DNA of 64,000 bases from Phascolarctos cinereus (GCF_002099425.1 NW_018343979.1:3521501-3585500); one strand, 5' to 3'; shown: positions 22,894-33,475, counted from the first letter of the stretch. Notes: generated from the sequence alone by a model not told the origin. A program made the numbers and translations.

Positions 22894-23435
22894 CTTTCAC
22901 ATAGTCCAATGTTTCTTAAATTATCTCTCCTACTTCTGTTTTCCAGGATGGTTTTTTTTCCTATGAGATATTTCATGTTTTCTTCCATTGTTTTCAGATT
23001 TTTGATTTTACTATTTCTCAGTGTCTCAAAGTCATTAGCTTCCATTTGGCCAGTTCTGTTTTTCAAGAAGTTATTTTCTTTAGTAAGATTTTGAACTTCT
23101 TTTTCCCAAGTTGTTGATTCTCTTTTAAAATTTTTCTTCCCTGGGTCTGGTTTCTTTTCCCACTTTTTCCTCTACTGCACTTATTTAGTTTAAAAAATAA
23201 TTTTCACTCTTTTTTTCATTTCTTGATTTAATTCTTTTAAGAATGCTTATTGCAATTGTGTCCAAGCTGCATTTTTCTTTGAAATTGTCCTGTAAATGCT
23301 ATTTATTGAGCATTAGCTCTCCAATTTTTCAAGGTATTCTCTTCTTCTGTGTTTGTGACGTGAGCTTCCCTATCACCATAGTAGCTATTATGGCTGGGTT
23401 CTTTTTTTGTTTGCTGCTCTTCCCAAAGGAATGTA
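22830..23435 (-). pseudogene. L1 ORF1 N-terminal half, decayed
   Basis: The minus-strand frame gives ORF1p features: a basic N-terminus, then a coiled coil ending TGQMEANDFETLRNSKIKN and NMKYLIGKKTILENRSR, followed by RDNLRNIGL, the start of the RNA-recognition domain. A CA/TG array follows directly at this point (22861-22892). The RNA-binding C-terminus is missing because the fragment ends there. Stops occur in the upstream part. Confidence 0.78.
22861..22892. repeat. (TG)n microsatellite inside L1 ORF1
   Basis: Sixteen TG units, replacing part of the ORF1 coding stretch just after the RDNLRNIGL block on the minus strand. Confidence 0.93.
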
Positions 23436-23529
23436 AATTTTAATCACTGAAACCTCTCAAGATATCTTGGGGTTTACAGGCTAGTTTTTTTTTCTTAAGG
23501 ACCATGCCTGAAACTAAATCACTCTGGCT

Positions 23530-23955
23530 CACATTGAGTGGGCAACAGTAAGTCCCTGGCCAAGGCCCAATTGTTCATTGTTTGGGCCCCGACGGGATCA
23601 GAGTGAATGTAAATAGCAATTATTTCTATTTTGACCAGTAACCTTCAGGGTCTTCCTCTCCCAATTAACGTTTTTTGACTAGGTAAAAGAGGCCATTCTC
23701 TGCCTTACCTATCCTTAATCACTGAATTAGGTGTTTCCTCAGTCAAACTGAAACCTGTTATGGCCAAAGTCTCCCACTGAATTCAGGACCACCTCCAGTC
23801 ATCCTGATCTATATCTTGGCACTTGGGCCCAGATGGCTCCAGAGGAGAAAGTGAGGCTGGTGGCTTTGCACAGCCCTCCTTCACTTAAATCCAGTTCACT
23901 TACATGTCATGGCATTTCCTTCCTGTCCTCTTTGAGAACAAAGGACAAACAACAG
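23530..23955 (-). mobile_element. Unnamed interspersed repeat (family U), copy in L1 5' UTR
   Basis: On the minus strand it starts GTTGTTTGTCCTTTGTTCTC and includes AACTGGATTTAAGTGAAGG, GGGCTGTGCAAAGCCACCAG and ATCAGGATGACTGGAGG. Its first roughly 190 bp match the element at 55552-56131 (TTGTTCATTCTTC..., AATTGGATTTAAATGAGGC, AGTTGCACAAAGTCATCAG, GTCAGGACAACTGGC). The 3' parts differ. I recognise it as a recurrent marsupial repeat but cannot name it. The boundaries are approximate. Confidence 0.6.
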
Positions 23956-25705
23956 CATTTTCCCTGGCTGCTTATTTTTGACCATCATATTAACGCTGGG
24001 TATTGTGAAATTCAGTGGGGGTAGGGAATGGAATGGGAGGAGTAATGTCTAGCTTGTGCTTCCGTTATATCCTTCTGCTATTTTCATTACTCAGTTTGGG
24101 GTTCAACAAGCTTTCAGGGCTCCAAAGTCATGTAATCCAGCGAAAGGTCTATTTTCTGCCTTCTTGATGTGAGCTCTGCAAATTCCTGACCCATGTTTGA
24201 AACTGCTGACTTGTGTTTAGTTGGAAGTTTCAATAGACTGTTATTGGACTCAGTCACTATTAGCCCACTGGGAGGTTGTTCAGGTTTGTTATGAATAAAC
24301 TGTCAGTTCCCCTTCAGTCTGTGACTTCTGCCCTTATTGTTCCACTATAAGCTTACATGCTGGTTAAAGCTTCAACTGAGTCATCACTCTGCTCCTGGGA
24401 TCAGAGCCATACAACTAAATTTCTGAAATTTGTTTCTTGTTAAGTATACAACCATGACCCATGTTAGCAACCACTCCTCTGAGCTCTGGATCTGTGACCT
24501 GCAACTGGGTAGTAGGTGACAAAGATGTCAGATGTCACCCATTCCTGCAGCCAATATCTGTTCAGGGATCTCCTTATATTGTTTTCTGCCTTGGTCCTTC
24601 ATCTTTTTTCAGTCTCTGGTCCCTTTTCAGTCCTTGAGCACTGGAATGTTCCCCACTAATAGCCAGACCCCATTCCCAGTATCCACAGACCTCTCTGTCT
24701 TCCTAAGGTGTTCTTGGGTTGAAAAAATGACTCTCCATTACTTTTTCTTGGCTTTCCGTATCTGAATTCATCCTGATACATTTACCACATCTTTGTGGAG
24801 AAGGTATATTGGAGAGCTAAGCTCAATTGCTCCCTCATACTCTGCCATCTTATATCTATCTTCTCCTACGGTTTACTTAGAAAATCCTAGACAATCAACA
24901 CAGACAATATTTGAAACAATTATTTGAGTGGAGTTATAGGCTACAAAATAAACCCACAAAAATCAACAGCATTTTGTATATTAACAACAGAATCCAAGAG
25001 GCAATAAAAAGAAAATACTACTTAAAATAACTCCAATTTTAAAAGTGCCAGTGAGTTTATCAATGTTTACTCAATACCTGTATAAATCCAGCTACTAAAT
25101 CCTCATAGAAGAAATAGAGAACAACTTAAATAGCTGGAGGAATATTTACTACTTATGGTTGGGCCATACTAATATTTTTTTTAAATTGAAGTTAATTGAT
25201 ATATTTAATTCTATGCTAGTAAAATTGCTAAAGGAATAATTTGCAGAACTAGTAGAATAATAATAACAACAAAATTCATTTGGAGGAAGAGAAATCTAGA
25301 AAATTAAGGAAAACAATGGAAGAAATGTAGGAAAGAAAAAAAAACAGCATTTCCAGACATCAAACCAAATACAAAGTAGCAATCATCAGCATTCATGTGT
25401 TACTAGTTAAAAAAGGGGAACCATCAATGAAGCAGAGCAGACAAGGGGAAACCAAAATAAAGAATCTCAATAACCAAGTGTCCAATACATCTGAAAAATT
25501 AAATTACTTAGAAAAAAATCCCCTATTTGATAGGAAGCTCTGGGAAAACCACAAAATATTCTGGTGGGAATTATACTGAAACAATATCTGAAACTTATTT
25601 CACAATTGATCTGAAATGGATACAAGACCTTCATGTTAAACATCATATGATACTCTATTTAAGAGATGCAAATCAGAAAAAAAATAACAAGCTCTTATAT
25701 ATCAA

Positions 25706-26065
25706 ACGAAGATTTCGTAAAGCATTACATATGTTAATTACTTTGATCCTTACAGTTTTATGAAGTAATGGGTTGATCAGTTATTTCAGTCATGCCCAAC
25801 TCTTTGTGACCCCATTTTAGGTTTTCTTGGCAAAGATACTGGAGTGGCTTGCCATTTCCTTCTCCAGTTCAATTTACAGATGAGGAGACTGAGGCAAACA
25901 GGCTTAGGTAACTTGCCTAGGGTCACACAGCTAGTAAATGTCTAAGGCTGGATTTGAACTCAGGAAGTTGAGTCTTCCTGACTTCAGAACCAGCCAACTA
26001 AGTGTAAAAAATGGGATTTGAAGTCTTCTCTCCAAGTGCAGGGCTTTTTTCATCATGCCATGGTT
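25706..26065 (-). mobile_element. MIR SINE, antisense, split by a MAR1
   Basis: Left part GTAAAGCATTACATATGTTAATTACTTTGATCCTTACAG and right part GGGATTTGAAGTCTTCTCTCCAAGTGCAGGGC...CATCATGCCATG are the two ends of an antisense MIR. A MAR1 occupies 25770-26004 between them. Confidence 0.65.
25770..26004 (-). mobile_element. MAR1-like SINE nested in MIR
   Basis: Antisense MAR1 landmarks: CAGTCATGCCCAACTCTTTGTGACCCCATTTTAGG, TTTTCTTGGCAAAGATACTGGAGTGGC, ACAGATGAGGAGACTGAGGC, GGGTCACACAGCTAGTAAATGTC. Confidence 0.9.
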
Positions 26066-27865
26066 AGTACATGGACTCATCCAAAATAAAAACAGGCTTT
26101 AAAGATTGAAGTCAAAATATGATCAGAACAAGTTTCTACACTTTCTAGATGTGGAATTACAAAAATAAAAATGGTCATTTCAAAAATGAAACTAACATTG
26201 CATGATTGGCAATCAAATGATTTCAAACAGTGAATGTCTGTGCTCTATTTATTAAAGCTTGAAAAATAAATTATTATGTTTCATAACAACAACAAAGTTT
26301 TAAGTCTTAAGTTAACCAATAAAAATCAGAAGAGTACATTATCTAAGCATTCCTGTTAATGGAGATTTTACCATGTGTATTTTAATATAATATGCCATAC
26401 ATGGCAATTGCATAGTCATGGGTTTATTCAAACTATATCTTTGTGTTTGTGTGTGTGTGCGCGCATGCACATGCGCTCATAGGCACATATAAAACATATA
26501 CTATTTTTATCTTATCCTTGATTAGTTGCTTGACAGTTACTGAAATTGATTGCCAGTCATACCATAATGAAAACCCTATGTCAAGTTTGTTTATTACCAT
26601 GTGCGTTCCACCCTGAAACATTTATAAAATACATCAATACAAACCAGGCACAAAATATTAGATGACACCTCTCATAAAGTGATCTAGCCCATATATAATG
26701 AAAGCTCCTTATGGTAATGCAATGACTGGGGAGTCTCATGTTTTGGGGGTAGAATGGTCCTGTTTTCATCTCTAAGACAATGCAAAGTGACAAGGCAAAG
26801 TTAAAAATGCAAGCAATAAATATCAAAGATAGGAAAAAATAAATATATATCTGATGTGACAAAACTTTCAAACTAATATGCCAGTATTGCCTTCAAGATA
26901 TTCCTATTATATAAGACAAATGAGAAAAAAATGAGTGGAAATTGCTGGTTTGGATTTTTTTTTTCAAGTGAGCTTTATATGAAGAAGCATCAGTTCAAAA
27001 ATCAAGAAGTAAACGAAAGTCATTCCTGAAACCATGGCACATACATATACATGCACATGCACACAGTATACAGATACATATAAGCATATAATAAATATAC
27101 ATATATGTAAATGTACGTGCTAATGTTTCTCTGTTCATGACCCACATGATCAAAATTTGAGCTAATAGTCTGGGATTGGGACATAGGCAAGAGCTTCTTC
27201 CTCCACAGTTTCGAAGGCTAGGTTGTTGAGTACAAGGGTAACCTTAAAGATATCTTAGACTGAAGTTTCTCTTAGGTGATCTGAGGAACCCCAAAAACCT
27301 CTCCCCACATAATCTGCACTTCTCAATTCTTTGATTTAAAATACTGAAGGCATCAGTTCTGATAAAAATAAAATAGAAAGGTGATTAACAAAAGGAGGCA
27401 TTATCAGTCATGTAACACCTTGTTAACCAACTGGATACCTAGCAAAGTTCCAAATAAATGAGATACAACAGCAGTAAGTGTTGACAAAGGAGTTAGGAAA
27501 AATCAAAAATGGAACCTGCAGACTTGATAGAAGCATAGAAAAACAGAAAGATTTAGGGTTGCAAAAAATTAACTTTACCTATGTCATTCTCCCCCACTCA
27601 CTCACTCACCCCCCTGGGTTCTGAGGTCTTCCTAACCTAAAAGTTAAGATGAACCAGAGAAGATGGAACAATCTTTCAGTCCTGTTCAAGTTAGTCACCC
27701 GTCTAATTGGGCTTAAAATAAATACTAGATGGCTGACAATAGACAGTGTCATTGGTGAAAACCCTAATAACATAACTCTGAGCATACATTACAAAACTGT
27801 AATCACCTTTAATATGAATGTAAATTTGCTTTGCTTTTGATCATATGCTTCATTAATCTTTTCAG
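26066..27865. other. Unassigned AT-rich DNA
   Basis: No gene was found. It contains a short TG/CG-rich run at 26440-26470 and AT/AC-rich low-complexity sequence at 27035-27120. Short frames on both strands show no domain. Confidence 0.5.
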
Positions 27866-28040
27866 TATGATAGTTAAAAGCCTTGAGTTTAAACCTCACT
27901 CTGATTCCTAGGTGATCTGACCTTGGGCAGGTGACTTAAACTCTCTGGGTATCATATCCAAATTTGGAAGTATGGGTTGGTTGGACTTCATGTACTCTGA
28001 CATCCATTCTTGCTCTCAAACTAAGATCTTATGCTTGACA
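27866..28040 (+). mobile_element. MIR SINE fragment
   Basis: TATGATAGTTAAAAGCC, GAGTTTAAACCTCACTC, GACCTTGGGCAGGTGACTTAAACTCTCTGGG, then GGTTGGACTTCATGTACTCTGACATCC fits MIR on the plus strand with the internal part shortened. Confidence 0.65.
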
Positions 28041-28189
28041 CAATACCATAAATGGGCTTCTTCTTAAAACTATGCGATGATTGTACCTAGCTGTCTAATT
28101 TCAGAGCCATTTACCCCCAAATTACGACATGTATATGCATTTTGTGTTATTTTATGTTTACATGGGTTTGTATTATTTCTTCATGGTGG

Positions 28190-28270
28190 CTTGTAAACAC
28201 CTTGAAGGCAGATTTTTATAGTTCCAAGTACATCTACAGAGTGGGTGTTTAATAAGCATTTGGTAAAGAG
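28190..28270 (+). mobile_element. L2 LINE 3' tail
   Basis: CTTGTAAACACCTTGAAGGCAG...GAGTGGGTGTTTAATAAGCATTTGG fits the last 80 bp of L2. Confidence 0.55.
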
Positions 28271-29190
28271 AATTAAATTCCTAAGAACAAATATACCAAA
28301 TGAAGAAGCCAGGCTTTGACTTTCCTTTCATTCAACTTTTCCTTTCACTCACTCAACATAAGTGAAATTTGAGTATTTTTAGTCATTTTAGTTTTATCTC
28401 ATCCCCATCTTTCCACATCCATTGATTTACTGAGTGTCTTTCTTCACTTGATTGAGGTGAATGAATAAGGTATCCAGCTGAATGATCAGAGAAACACCAC
28501 AAGCTTGCATATGTTATAAAAGCATTCTTGGGCTTGCTTAGAAAGATTTTTGAATGAGGCTAAGGAGAGTTAATTGGAAGGAAGTGAATCATGCCAGTGG
28601 CAATGTAAAGACCAGGAACAGAGAAGAGAAGCAAGGCAATGGACAAACTAGCTCATGAATAGCAGGTATTCCTATCAAGGAAGAGTAAAATTTGCAAAAG
28701 ACCCTGTAGATATTTCAAGCCAAGGCCGTTGGATTCATTGCAGGCTAACCAATTTTGACATCTTCTTGTGGCAGGGCTGGTAGAAAGGGAAAGGACTGGA
28801 TGCATTTCATTGAATTTTTCAGTCTACTGCATACACAGTCTCATATTTACTCATATTCCTAATGATTTAGGAGGGCTGACATCTACATAACACATTAATT
28901 AGACCAAAGCAGCAGACCCTTTACTGAGCCTGAAGTGGGCCATCAAGGTATAGTATACTAATCAGGCTTTCCCTCTGGGGACTTGATAATAAGATTTGGG
29001 AAGTTTGGAAGCCAGCCAGGCTTTTATTCACCAGGAGTGGGCTGAGATTCAGATGCAAATAAGAGAGGTAGAAAAAAAAAAGGCTGCTGTTGCAGCTGCT
29101 GCTACAGTGGAAAATAACTATGTGGCCTTGGATTATAGATTTAGCAGTAATGCGACAGTGATTCATGTTGGAGTTGATAAACATGTTTAC
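28271..29190. other. Unassigned DNA
   Basis: No repeat was recognised. An open frame at 28996-29193 (65 codons, with an alanine run encoded by GCTGCTGTTGCAGCTGCTGCT) has no recognisable domain and I do not call it a gene. Confidence 0.45.
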
Positions 29191-29195
29191 TGAAG

Positions 29196-29372
29196 TGACA
29201 GGCAGACAGACATGATGCAGGTCTCAGCTATAAGGATTTTATTACTGAAAAACCTGTGGGAGGGAGCCACACCCTCCTCCACATCTTGATATCTGAAAAT
29301 GGAGTGGGGCCAGGACCACACCTTTCCCCTCCAAATGGCACAAAATACTAATGAAGTTTGTTTACCCTAGTA
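29196..29372 (-). other. Possible small LTR fossil
   Basis: On the minus strand the stretch could start TGTACTAGGG, carries AATAAAATCCTTATAGCTGAGACC (a polyadenylation signal followed by an R/U5-like segment) and could end TGTCTGCCTGTCA. No flanking duplication was seen and no family could be assigned. Confidence 0.3.
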
Positions 29373-29834
29373 CAGCTTGAGGTGTTTTTTTTTTTATTAA
29401 CCATATTTTCCTGGGCATCTTTGGAGGGAAGGAAGTATACTCCAGGGAGATGAAAATAGATTTGGGAAGAAGCTATATTTTTTTGTAACAGTTTTAGGAA
29501 GGATTAATAACTTAAAAATTAGAGGTCATTGTTTCATGGTTGTCTCATGAGTAATATAGCACTTTCCTTACTTAAATGTTTACAACATGTTTACAACAAC
29601 ATGATCTTGAAATAAGTAAATAACATATTTTGTACTAGAGCACAGGGAAATGATGTACAGAGCGGGTGGGGTCTTATAAAGTCTCCATGGATCACCAGTG
29701 GCACTGGACTTATTTGACAAGACTATTCTTACATTTCTACTATATGCATTATTACCTTGATTATGATAATCATAGTAAAGAAAGAAAAATATAAGCAACT
29801 ATTTTTTTAATAATGTTATGTTGATGTCTATCTT
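29373..29834. other. Unassigned AT-rich DNA
   Basis: Nothing recognisable was seen here. Confidence 0.45.
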
Positions 29835-30240
29835 TCTTTCTTTTCTTTTTTTTACATCATGGTAATTTCAGAATACCCAGTCCTCACTCCTTCCAACTTA
29901 CCCTCATGCTACAATTTCCCTTGTAACAAAGAAAAAGAGTAAAGGAAAAAAAGCAAACAAACCCCCCCCCCAAAAAAAAAACAATTGCCACAGAAAATGA
30001 GCCTGATAGTATATATAAAATTACATACACTTAGTCCCCATTTATTCAAGGAAAGAAGGGAGGCATATTTCCTTATCTCTTCTCTGGAATTGATTAATCA
30101 TTATAATTGACCAAAACTTTCAATTTTTTAAGTGTTATTTTTATTTACATGTTTATAGTAATTGTATTTATTATTTTCCTGCATCTATTTACTTAACTTG
30201 ACATCAAATCATTCAGTTCTTCCTATGATTCTCTAAATTT

Positions 30241-30322
30241 CTCATTTATTCTTCCTTCCTTCCTTCCTTCCTTCCTTCCTTCCTTCCTTCCTTCCTTCCT
30301 TTCCTTCTTTCCTTCTTTCTTT

Positions 30323-30371
<49 letters not shown>

Positions 30372-30378
30372 TTTCTTT

Positions 30379-30440
<62 letters not shown>

Positions 30441-30493
30441 TTCCTTCCTTCCTTCCTTCCTTCCTTCCTTTCTTTCTTTCTTTCTTTCTTTCT

Positions 30494-30538
<45 letters not shown>

Positions 30539-30597
30539 TTTCTTTCTTTCTCCTTCCTTCCTTCCTTCCTTCCTTCCTTCCTTCCTTCCTTCCCTTC

Positions 30598-30683
<86 letters not shown>

Positions 30684-30684
30684 C
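30241..30684. repeat. (CTTT)n/(CCTT)n microsatellite, about 440 bp
   Basis: Alternating blocks of CCTT, CTTT and short CTT slips on the plus strand, giving a pure polypurine minus strand. It abuts the tail end of the antisense SINE at 30685, so it is best read as that SINE's expanded A-rich tail. The apparent 149-codon frame (KERKKERKK...) is an artefact of the array. Confidence 0.95.
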
Positions 30685-30822
30685 TAGGCAATGGGGGTAA
30701 GTGACTAGCCCAGGGTCACGCAGTTAGCAAGTGTCAAGTGTCTGAGGCCACATTTGAACTCAGGTCCTCCTGACTCCAGGGCTGGTACTCTATCCATTGC
30801 TCCACCTAGCTGTCCCCTTTTA
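30685..30822 (-). mobile_element. WSINE1-like SINE
   Basis: Antisense landmarks: GGGGGTAAGTGACTAGCCCAGGGTCACGCAG, AAGTGTCAAGTGTCTGAGG, TTTGAACTCAGGTCCTCCTGAC, and the head complement CTCCACCTAGCTGTCCCC. The 3' tail side is the long microsatellite. Confidence 0.88.
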
Positions 30823-30959
30823 TTATTTCTTATGTTATAATAGTATTCCACAACATTTATATGCCATAGTTTGCCCTCCTATTCTCTGCTTGATGAGTAC
30901 TGCTTTTGTTTTCAGTTTTTTGTTACCCCTAAAAGTATTGCTTTGACTATTTAGTTATG

Positions 30960-31223
30960 TTGTTGTTGTTGAGTTGTTTTTCAGTCATGTCCAACTCTTT
31001 GTGACCCTATTTGGGCTTTTCTTGGAATACCTAAGATATGCAATGGTTTGCCATTTCCTCCTCTAGCTCCTTTTATAGATGAGGAAACTGAGGCAAACTG
31101 GATTATGTGACTTGCTCAGGGTCACATGGGTAGTAAAGGTCTGAAGTTGGATTTGAACTCAAGCAGATGAGTCTTCCTGACTCCAGGACTGGTACTCCAT
31201 CCATTGCACCACTGAAATGCCCA
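30960..31223 (-). mobile_element. MAR1-like SINE with target-site duplication
   Basis: A full antisense MAR1 (TTGTTGTTGAGTTG, GTCCAACTCTTTGTGACCCTATTTGGGC, GATGAGGAAACTGAGGCAAACTGG, GTCTTCCTGACTCCAGGAC). The perfect 11-bp duplication TATTTAGTTAT lies at 30949-30959 and 31224-31234. Confidence 0.92.
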
Positions 31224-31415
31224 TATTTAGTTATATGTGAGACCTTTTTATATCTGAATTCTGGGGCCCTGGGGCTGTCAGTAAAGCTCTAGATTAAAGG
31301 ACAGGAACAGTTTAGTAACTTTTCTTTCATAATTACAAATTGTTTTCCAGAATAGATTGATTAATTCAAAATTCTACCAACAGTGTATTAGTATTCCTTC
31401 TCTTTTTTTCAACTC

Positions 31416-31702
31416 CAAATTGAATAAAAGAAAGAAATAAAATGGCAGAGTGTTTAGAAAATTGGCCTTAGTGTAGAAAAAAAAGCTGACTTTAGTTTCA
31501 GGTCTTGAATCTTTTGCATACATGATACGGTGACACTGGAAAAATTACCTAACCTCTCAGAGTCCTTAGGCAATTCTCCAAGTTAGAAATTGCTGAGAAG
31601 AGATTGATCTTCAAAGGTAAAGGAAATTTCTTAAAGGGATTTTCCTAAGCAGATAAAATCAGAGGTTGGTTAAAAATCAACACCAACAAAAATGTTCTTA
31701 TT
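31416..31702. other. Unassigned DNA
   Basis: The part at about 31440-31600 may be a badly decayed MIR (ACACTGGAAAAATTACCTAACCTCTCAG), but I cannot define ends. Confidence 0.4.
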
Positions 31703-31945
31703 GGCAGGTAGGTGGTGCAGTGAACCCACCTAGGTTCAAATCTGACCTTAATTACTTACTAGCTCTGTGACTCTTGGCAAGTCACTTATCGTCTGCCTAA
31801 CTCAGTTTCCTTAACCATAAAACAGGGATAATAATAATACCTATCTTCCAGGGCTGTGAGGATAAAATATTTGTAAAAGATTTAGCGCAGTGACTGGAAC
31901 ATAGTAGGTGCTTCCAAAATGCTTATTCCCTTCCCTTCTCCCATA
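31703..31945 (+). mobile_element. MIR/MAR1-type SINE, near full length
   Basis: GGCAGGTAGGTGGTGCAGTG, GGTTCAAATCTGACC, ACTAGCTCTGTGACTCTTGGCAAGTCACTTATC, AAACAGGGATAATAATAATACC, GGGCTGTGAGGATAAAAT, TAGTAGGTGCTTCCAAAATGCTTATTCCC. The head is MAR1-like and the 3' half MIR-like, as in the therian THER1/MON1 SINEs. Confidence 0.82.
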
Positions 31946-31995
31946 TTTTCTTCAAGAAATAGCATTTAGGACTTAGTGAAAGTATTTTTAGTCCA

Positions 31996-32190
31996 GGATC
32001 ATAGATTTTGATGTGGAAGACATCTTGGAGTTCACCAAGTCCAACCTCTGCCTTTTATCAATAAAGCAACCAAAGCCCAGAAAGGTTGAGGGGCTTGTCT
32101 AGAATCACACAACAATTATCAGAGGCAGGATTTAAGCTTAGGTCTTCCCGACTCCAAGTTCAATGCTCTATCTACTCCATGCTGCCTTGC
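31996..32190 (-). mobile_element. MIR SINE
   Basis: Antisense MIR: GGATCATAGATTTTGATG, CACCAAGTCCAACC, CCAAAGCCCAGAAAGGTTGAGGGGCTTGTC, GGATTTAAGCTTAGGTCTTCC, ACTCCATGCTGCC. Confidence 0.78.
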
Positions 32191-32454
32191 CTAAGAGAAT
32201 TAAAGATCTTCATAAAATGTCTGCACAGTCAGACAATAATTTATCAAATGAACAATGTCAGAAGCAGGTTGGAAACAGCCTCAAGATGCCAGGTCAATTT
32301 AGAGAGCTGTCAGGAGTATTAGAGACATAAAAGATTACTCACTCACTGACTCCACAACCAATGGCATTGTAGGCACATACCACATATCTATCTTGAGTCT
32401 TTCCCAAAGGTACCCTGCCTGCATAAGGCATTCTTTGGGAAAACATCATCACTT

Positions 32455-32705
32455 ATATACATATAGGCATGAGGATTGGACCTGTGATTTTCTAGGAATA
32501 GGAAGTCCCTTTTAGCAAGGGAACTCCTACCAGTATAGGATGACATCTGTTCTGCTGCTTATAGTATGAGAGAGGTGCTTAGGCCATTGAGAAGTTAGTT
32601 GACTTGCCTCGGGTCACATAAGCAATATGTCACAGGTAAGATCAGACCTCAGATTTTCTTGGCCTCTAGGCTGGCTTTATTTTCATTATATCATGCAACC
32701 TTTCT
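32455..32705 (-). mobile_element. MIR-like SINE with distinctive tail (variant T)
   Basis: GGACCTGTGATTTTCTAGGAATAGG, GGGAACTCCTACCAGTATAGGATGACATC, GCTTATAGTATGAGAGAGGTGC, then a MIR-like core complement (GTTAGTTGACTTGCCTCGGGTCACATAAG). The order matches 6200-6425 and is the mirror of 10633 and 49563. Confidence 0.68.
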
Positions 32706-32737
32706 TACCGTGATAACATTACCCTGATTCTCACATC

Positions 32738-33475
32738 GAGGAGCCAAGATGGCAGAGTAAGAAGTAAGTCACCCTGCCTTATTGACCTCTGAAAGCCCAG
32801 AAAATATCACCCCAGGAAAAATCTTGGAACAGCTGAGTGAGCAGAAAAATGGGGTGCAGCAATTTTGTAGCCCAGGAAGCTTGGGGGATTAATAGGAAAG
32901 ACCCCTCTTGCTCTTGGGGAGGTGGAGCAGTACAGGATAGGAGGTATTCCAGCAAGCCAGCAGCAAGCCCCATCTCAGCAAACCAGGGCAAGATCCTGAG
33001 CCCTAGCATGGTGAAGCAAGCAAGTGCCAACACTGGGACCACCCTGGCCCTGGGGAACTAGTAAACACCAGCTTGGAAAACCACCACATGGGCCAGTGTT
33101 CTCAAGTAGCCAAATCTCCTGGTGCTTCAGCATAATGCCAGGCTGGCAGACATCCTCCAGCAGTCAAGCATTCTAATGCTTTAAAGAAGCCCAGGTGAGC
33201 AGGCATCCTCCAGGTGCCAGACTCCCCACCCCCACCCTGACAGCTCCAGTGATGCTGATCCCAGCTCAGCACCAGGTAAGCTGCCAGACCGCTACAGCCT
33301 CCAGCTGCCAGCACTTGAGGCTCCAGCACATTTGTGCAGGGGATTTCTAACAAGTCTCTCTGAGCTTTTGGACCCTCCCTGTCATTAACTGTATCACTCT
33401 GTTCTGTGTTTGTGTCTCTGCGTGGTGTGAATGAGTGTCTCTGCATTTTCTGACACTCTGTAAGGTTTAGAATAC
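32738..33475 (+). mobile_element. L1 5' end without a body
   Basis: It opens GAGGAGCCAAGATGGCAGAGTAAGAAG, the typical first bases of marsupial L1 5' untranslated regions. It continues as an unusually GC-rich block with repeated CCAGC/CAGCA words. Neither ORF1 nor ORF2 follows. The right boundary is not defined. Short frames on both strands here have no domain. Confidence 0.55.

Larger units (their letters stand above)
22751..24869 (-). mobile_element. 3'-truncated L1 insertion: 5' UTR plus half of ORF1, antisense
   Basis: On the minus strand it begins near 24866 with GGAGAAGATAGATATAAGATGGCAGAG, the usual start of marsupial L1 5' untranslated regions. It runs through about 1.4 kb of 5' UTR, which includes a nested interspersed repeat. 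It enters ORF1 near 23430 and stops inside ORF1 at about 22751. ORF2 and the 3' end are absent. The minus-strand end reads CCCAAAAGAAAATAAA, an A-rich end with an AATAAA-like hexamer. The old L1 reads through on both sides, sharing GTTTA at the junctions. Confidence 0.75.
22575..25705 (+). mobile_element. Old L1 ORF2 (reverse transcriptase region), split by a later insertion
   Basis: The left part (22575-22750) encodes a decayed RT palm ending SLFADDVLVY, the catalytic FADD box of L1 reverse transcriptase. The right part (24870-25705) resumes with VYLENP and runs on through the thumb and C-terminal region, with remnants such as KHHMILYLRDANQKKNNKLL near 25640-25700. It has many stops and frameshifts. 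The 2.1-kb block between belongs to a different, antisense L1. The element is truncated at its 5' end, and its 3' end is lost at a MIR. Confidence 0.8.
29835..31415 (-). mobile_element. L1 3' end (subfamily B), antisense, interrupted by two SINEs
   Basis: The plus strand shows CTTACCCTCATGCTACAATTTCCCTTGTAACAAA, TTAGTCCCCATTTATTCAAGGAAAG, ATTATTTTCCTGCATC, TAATAGTATTCCACAACATT and TTACAAATTGTTTTCCAGAATAG. This is the antisense 3' untranslated region and ORF2 end of an L1 subfamily also present at 41.2 and 58.5 kb. A SINE with an expanded tail (30241-30822) and a MAR1 (30960-31223) lie inside. It is 5'-truncated and decayed. Confidence 0.75.

Noticed and set aside
28996-29193. 65-codon frame with an alanine run, preceded by a pyrimidine-CAG that resembles a splice acceptor
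   Set aside because: No domain and no partner exons were recognised. A single acceptor-like site is expected by chance.
30242-30691. 149-codon minus-strand open frame of lysine/glutamate/arginine repeats
   Set aside because: It is the translation of the (CTTT)n/(CCTT)n microsatellite and has no other content.
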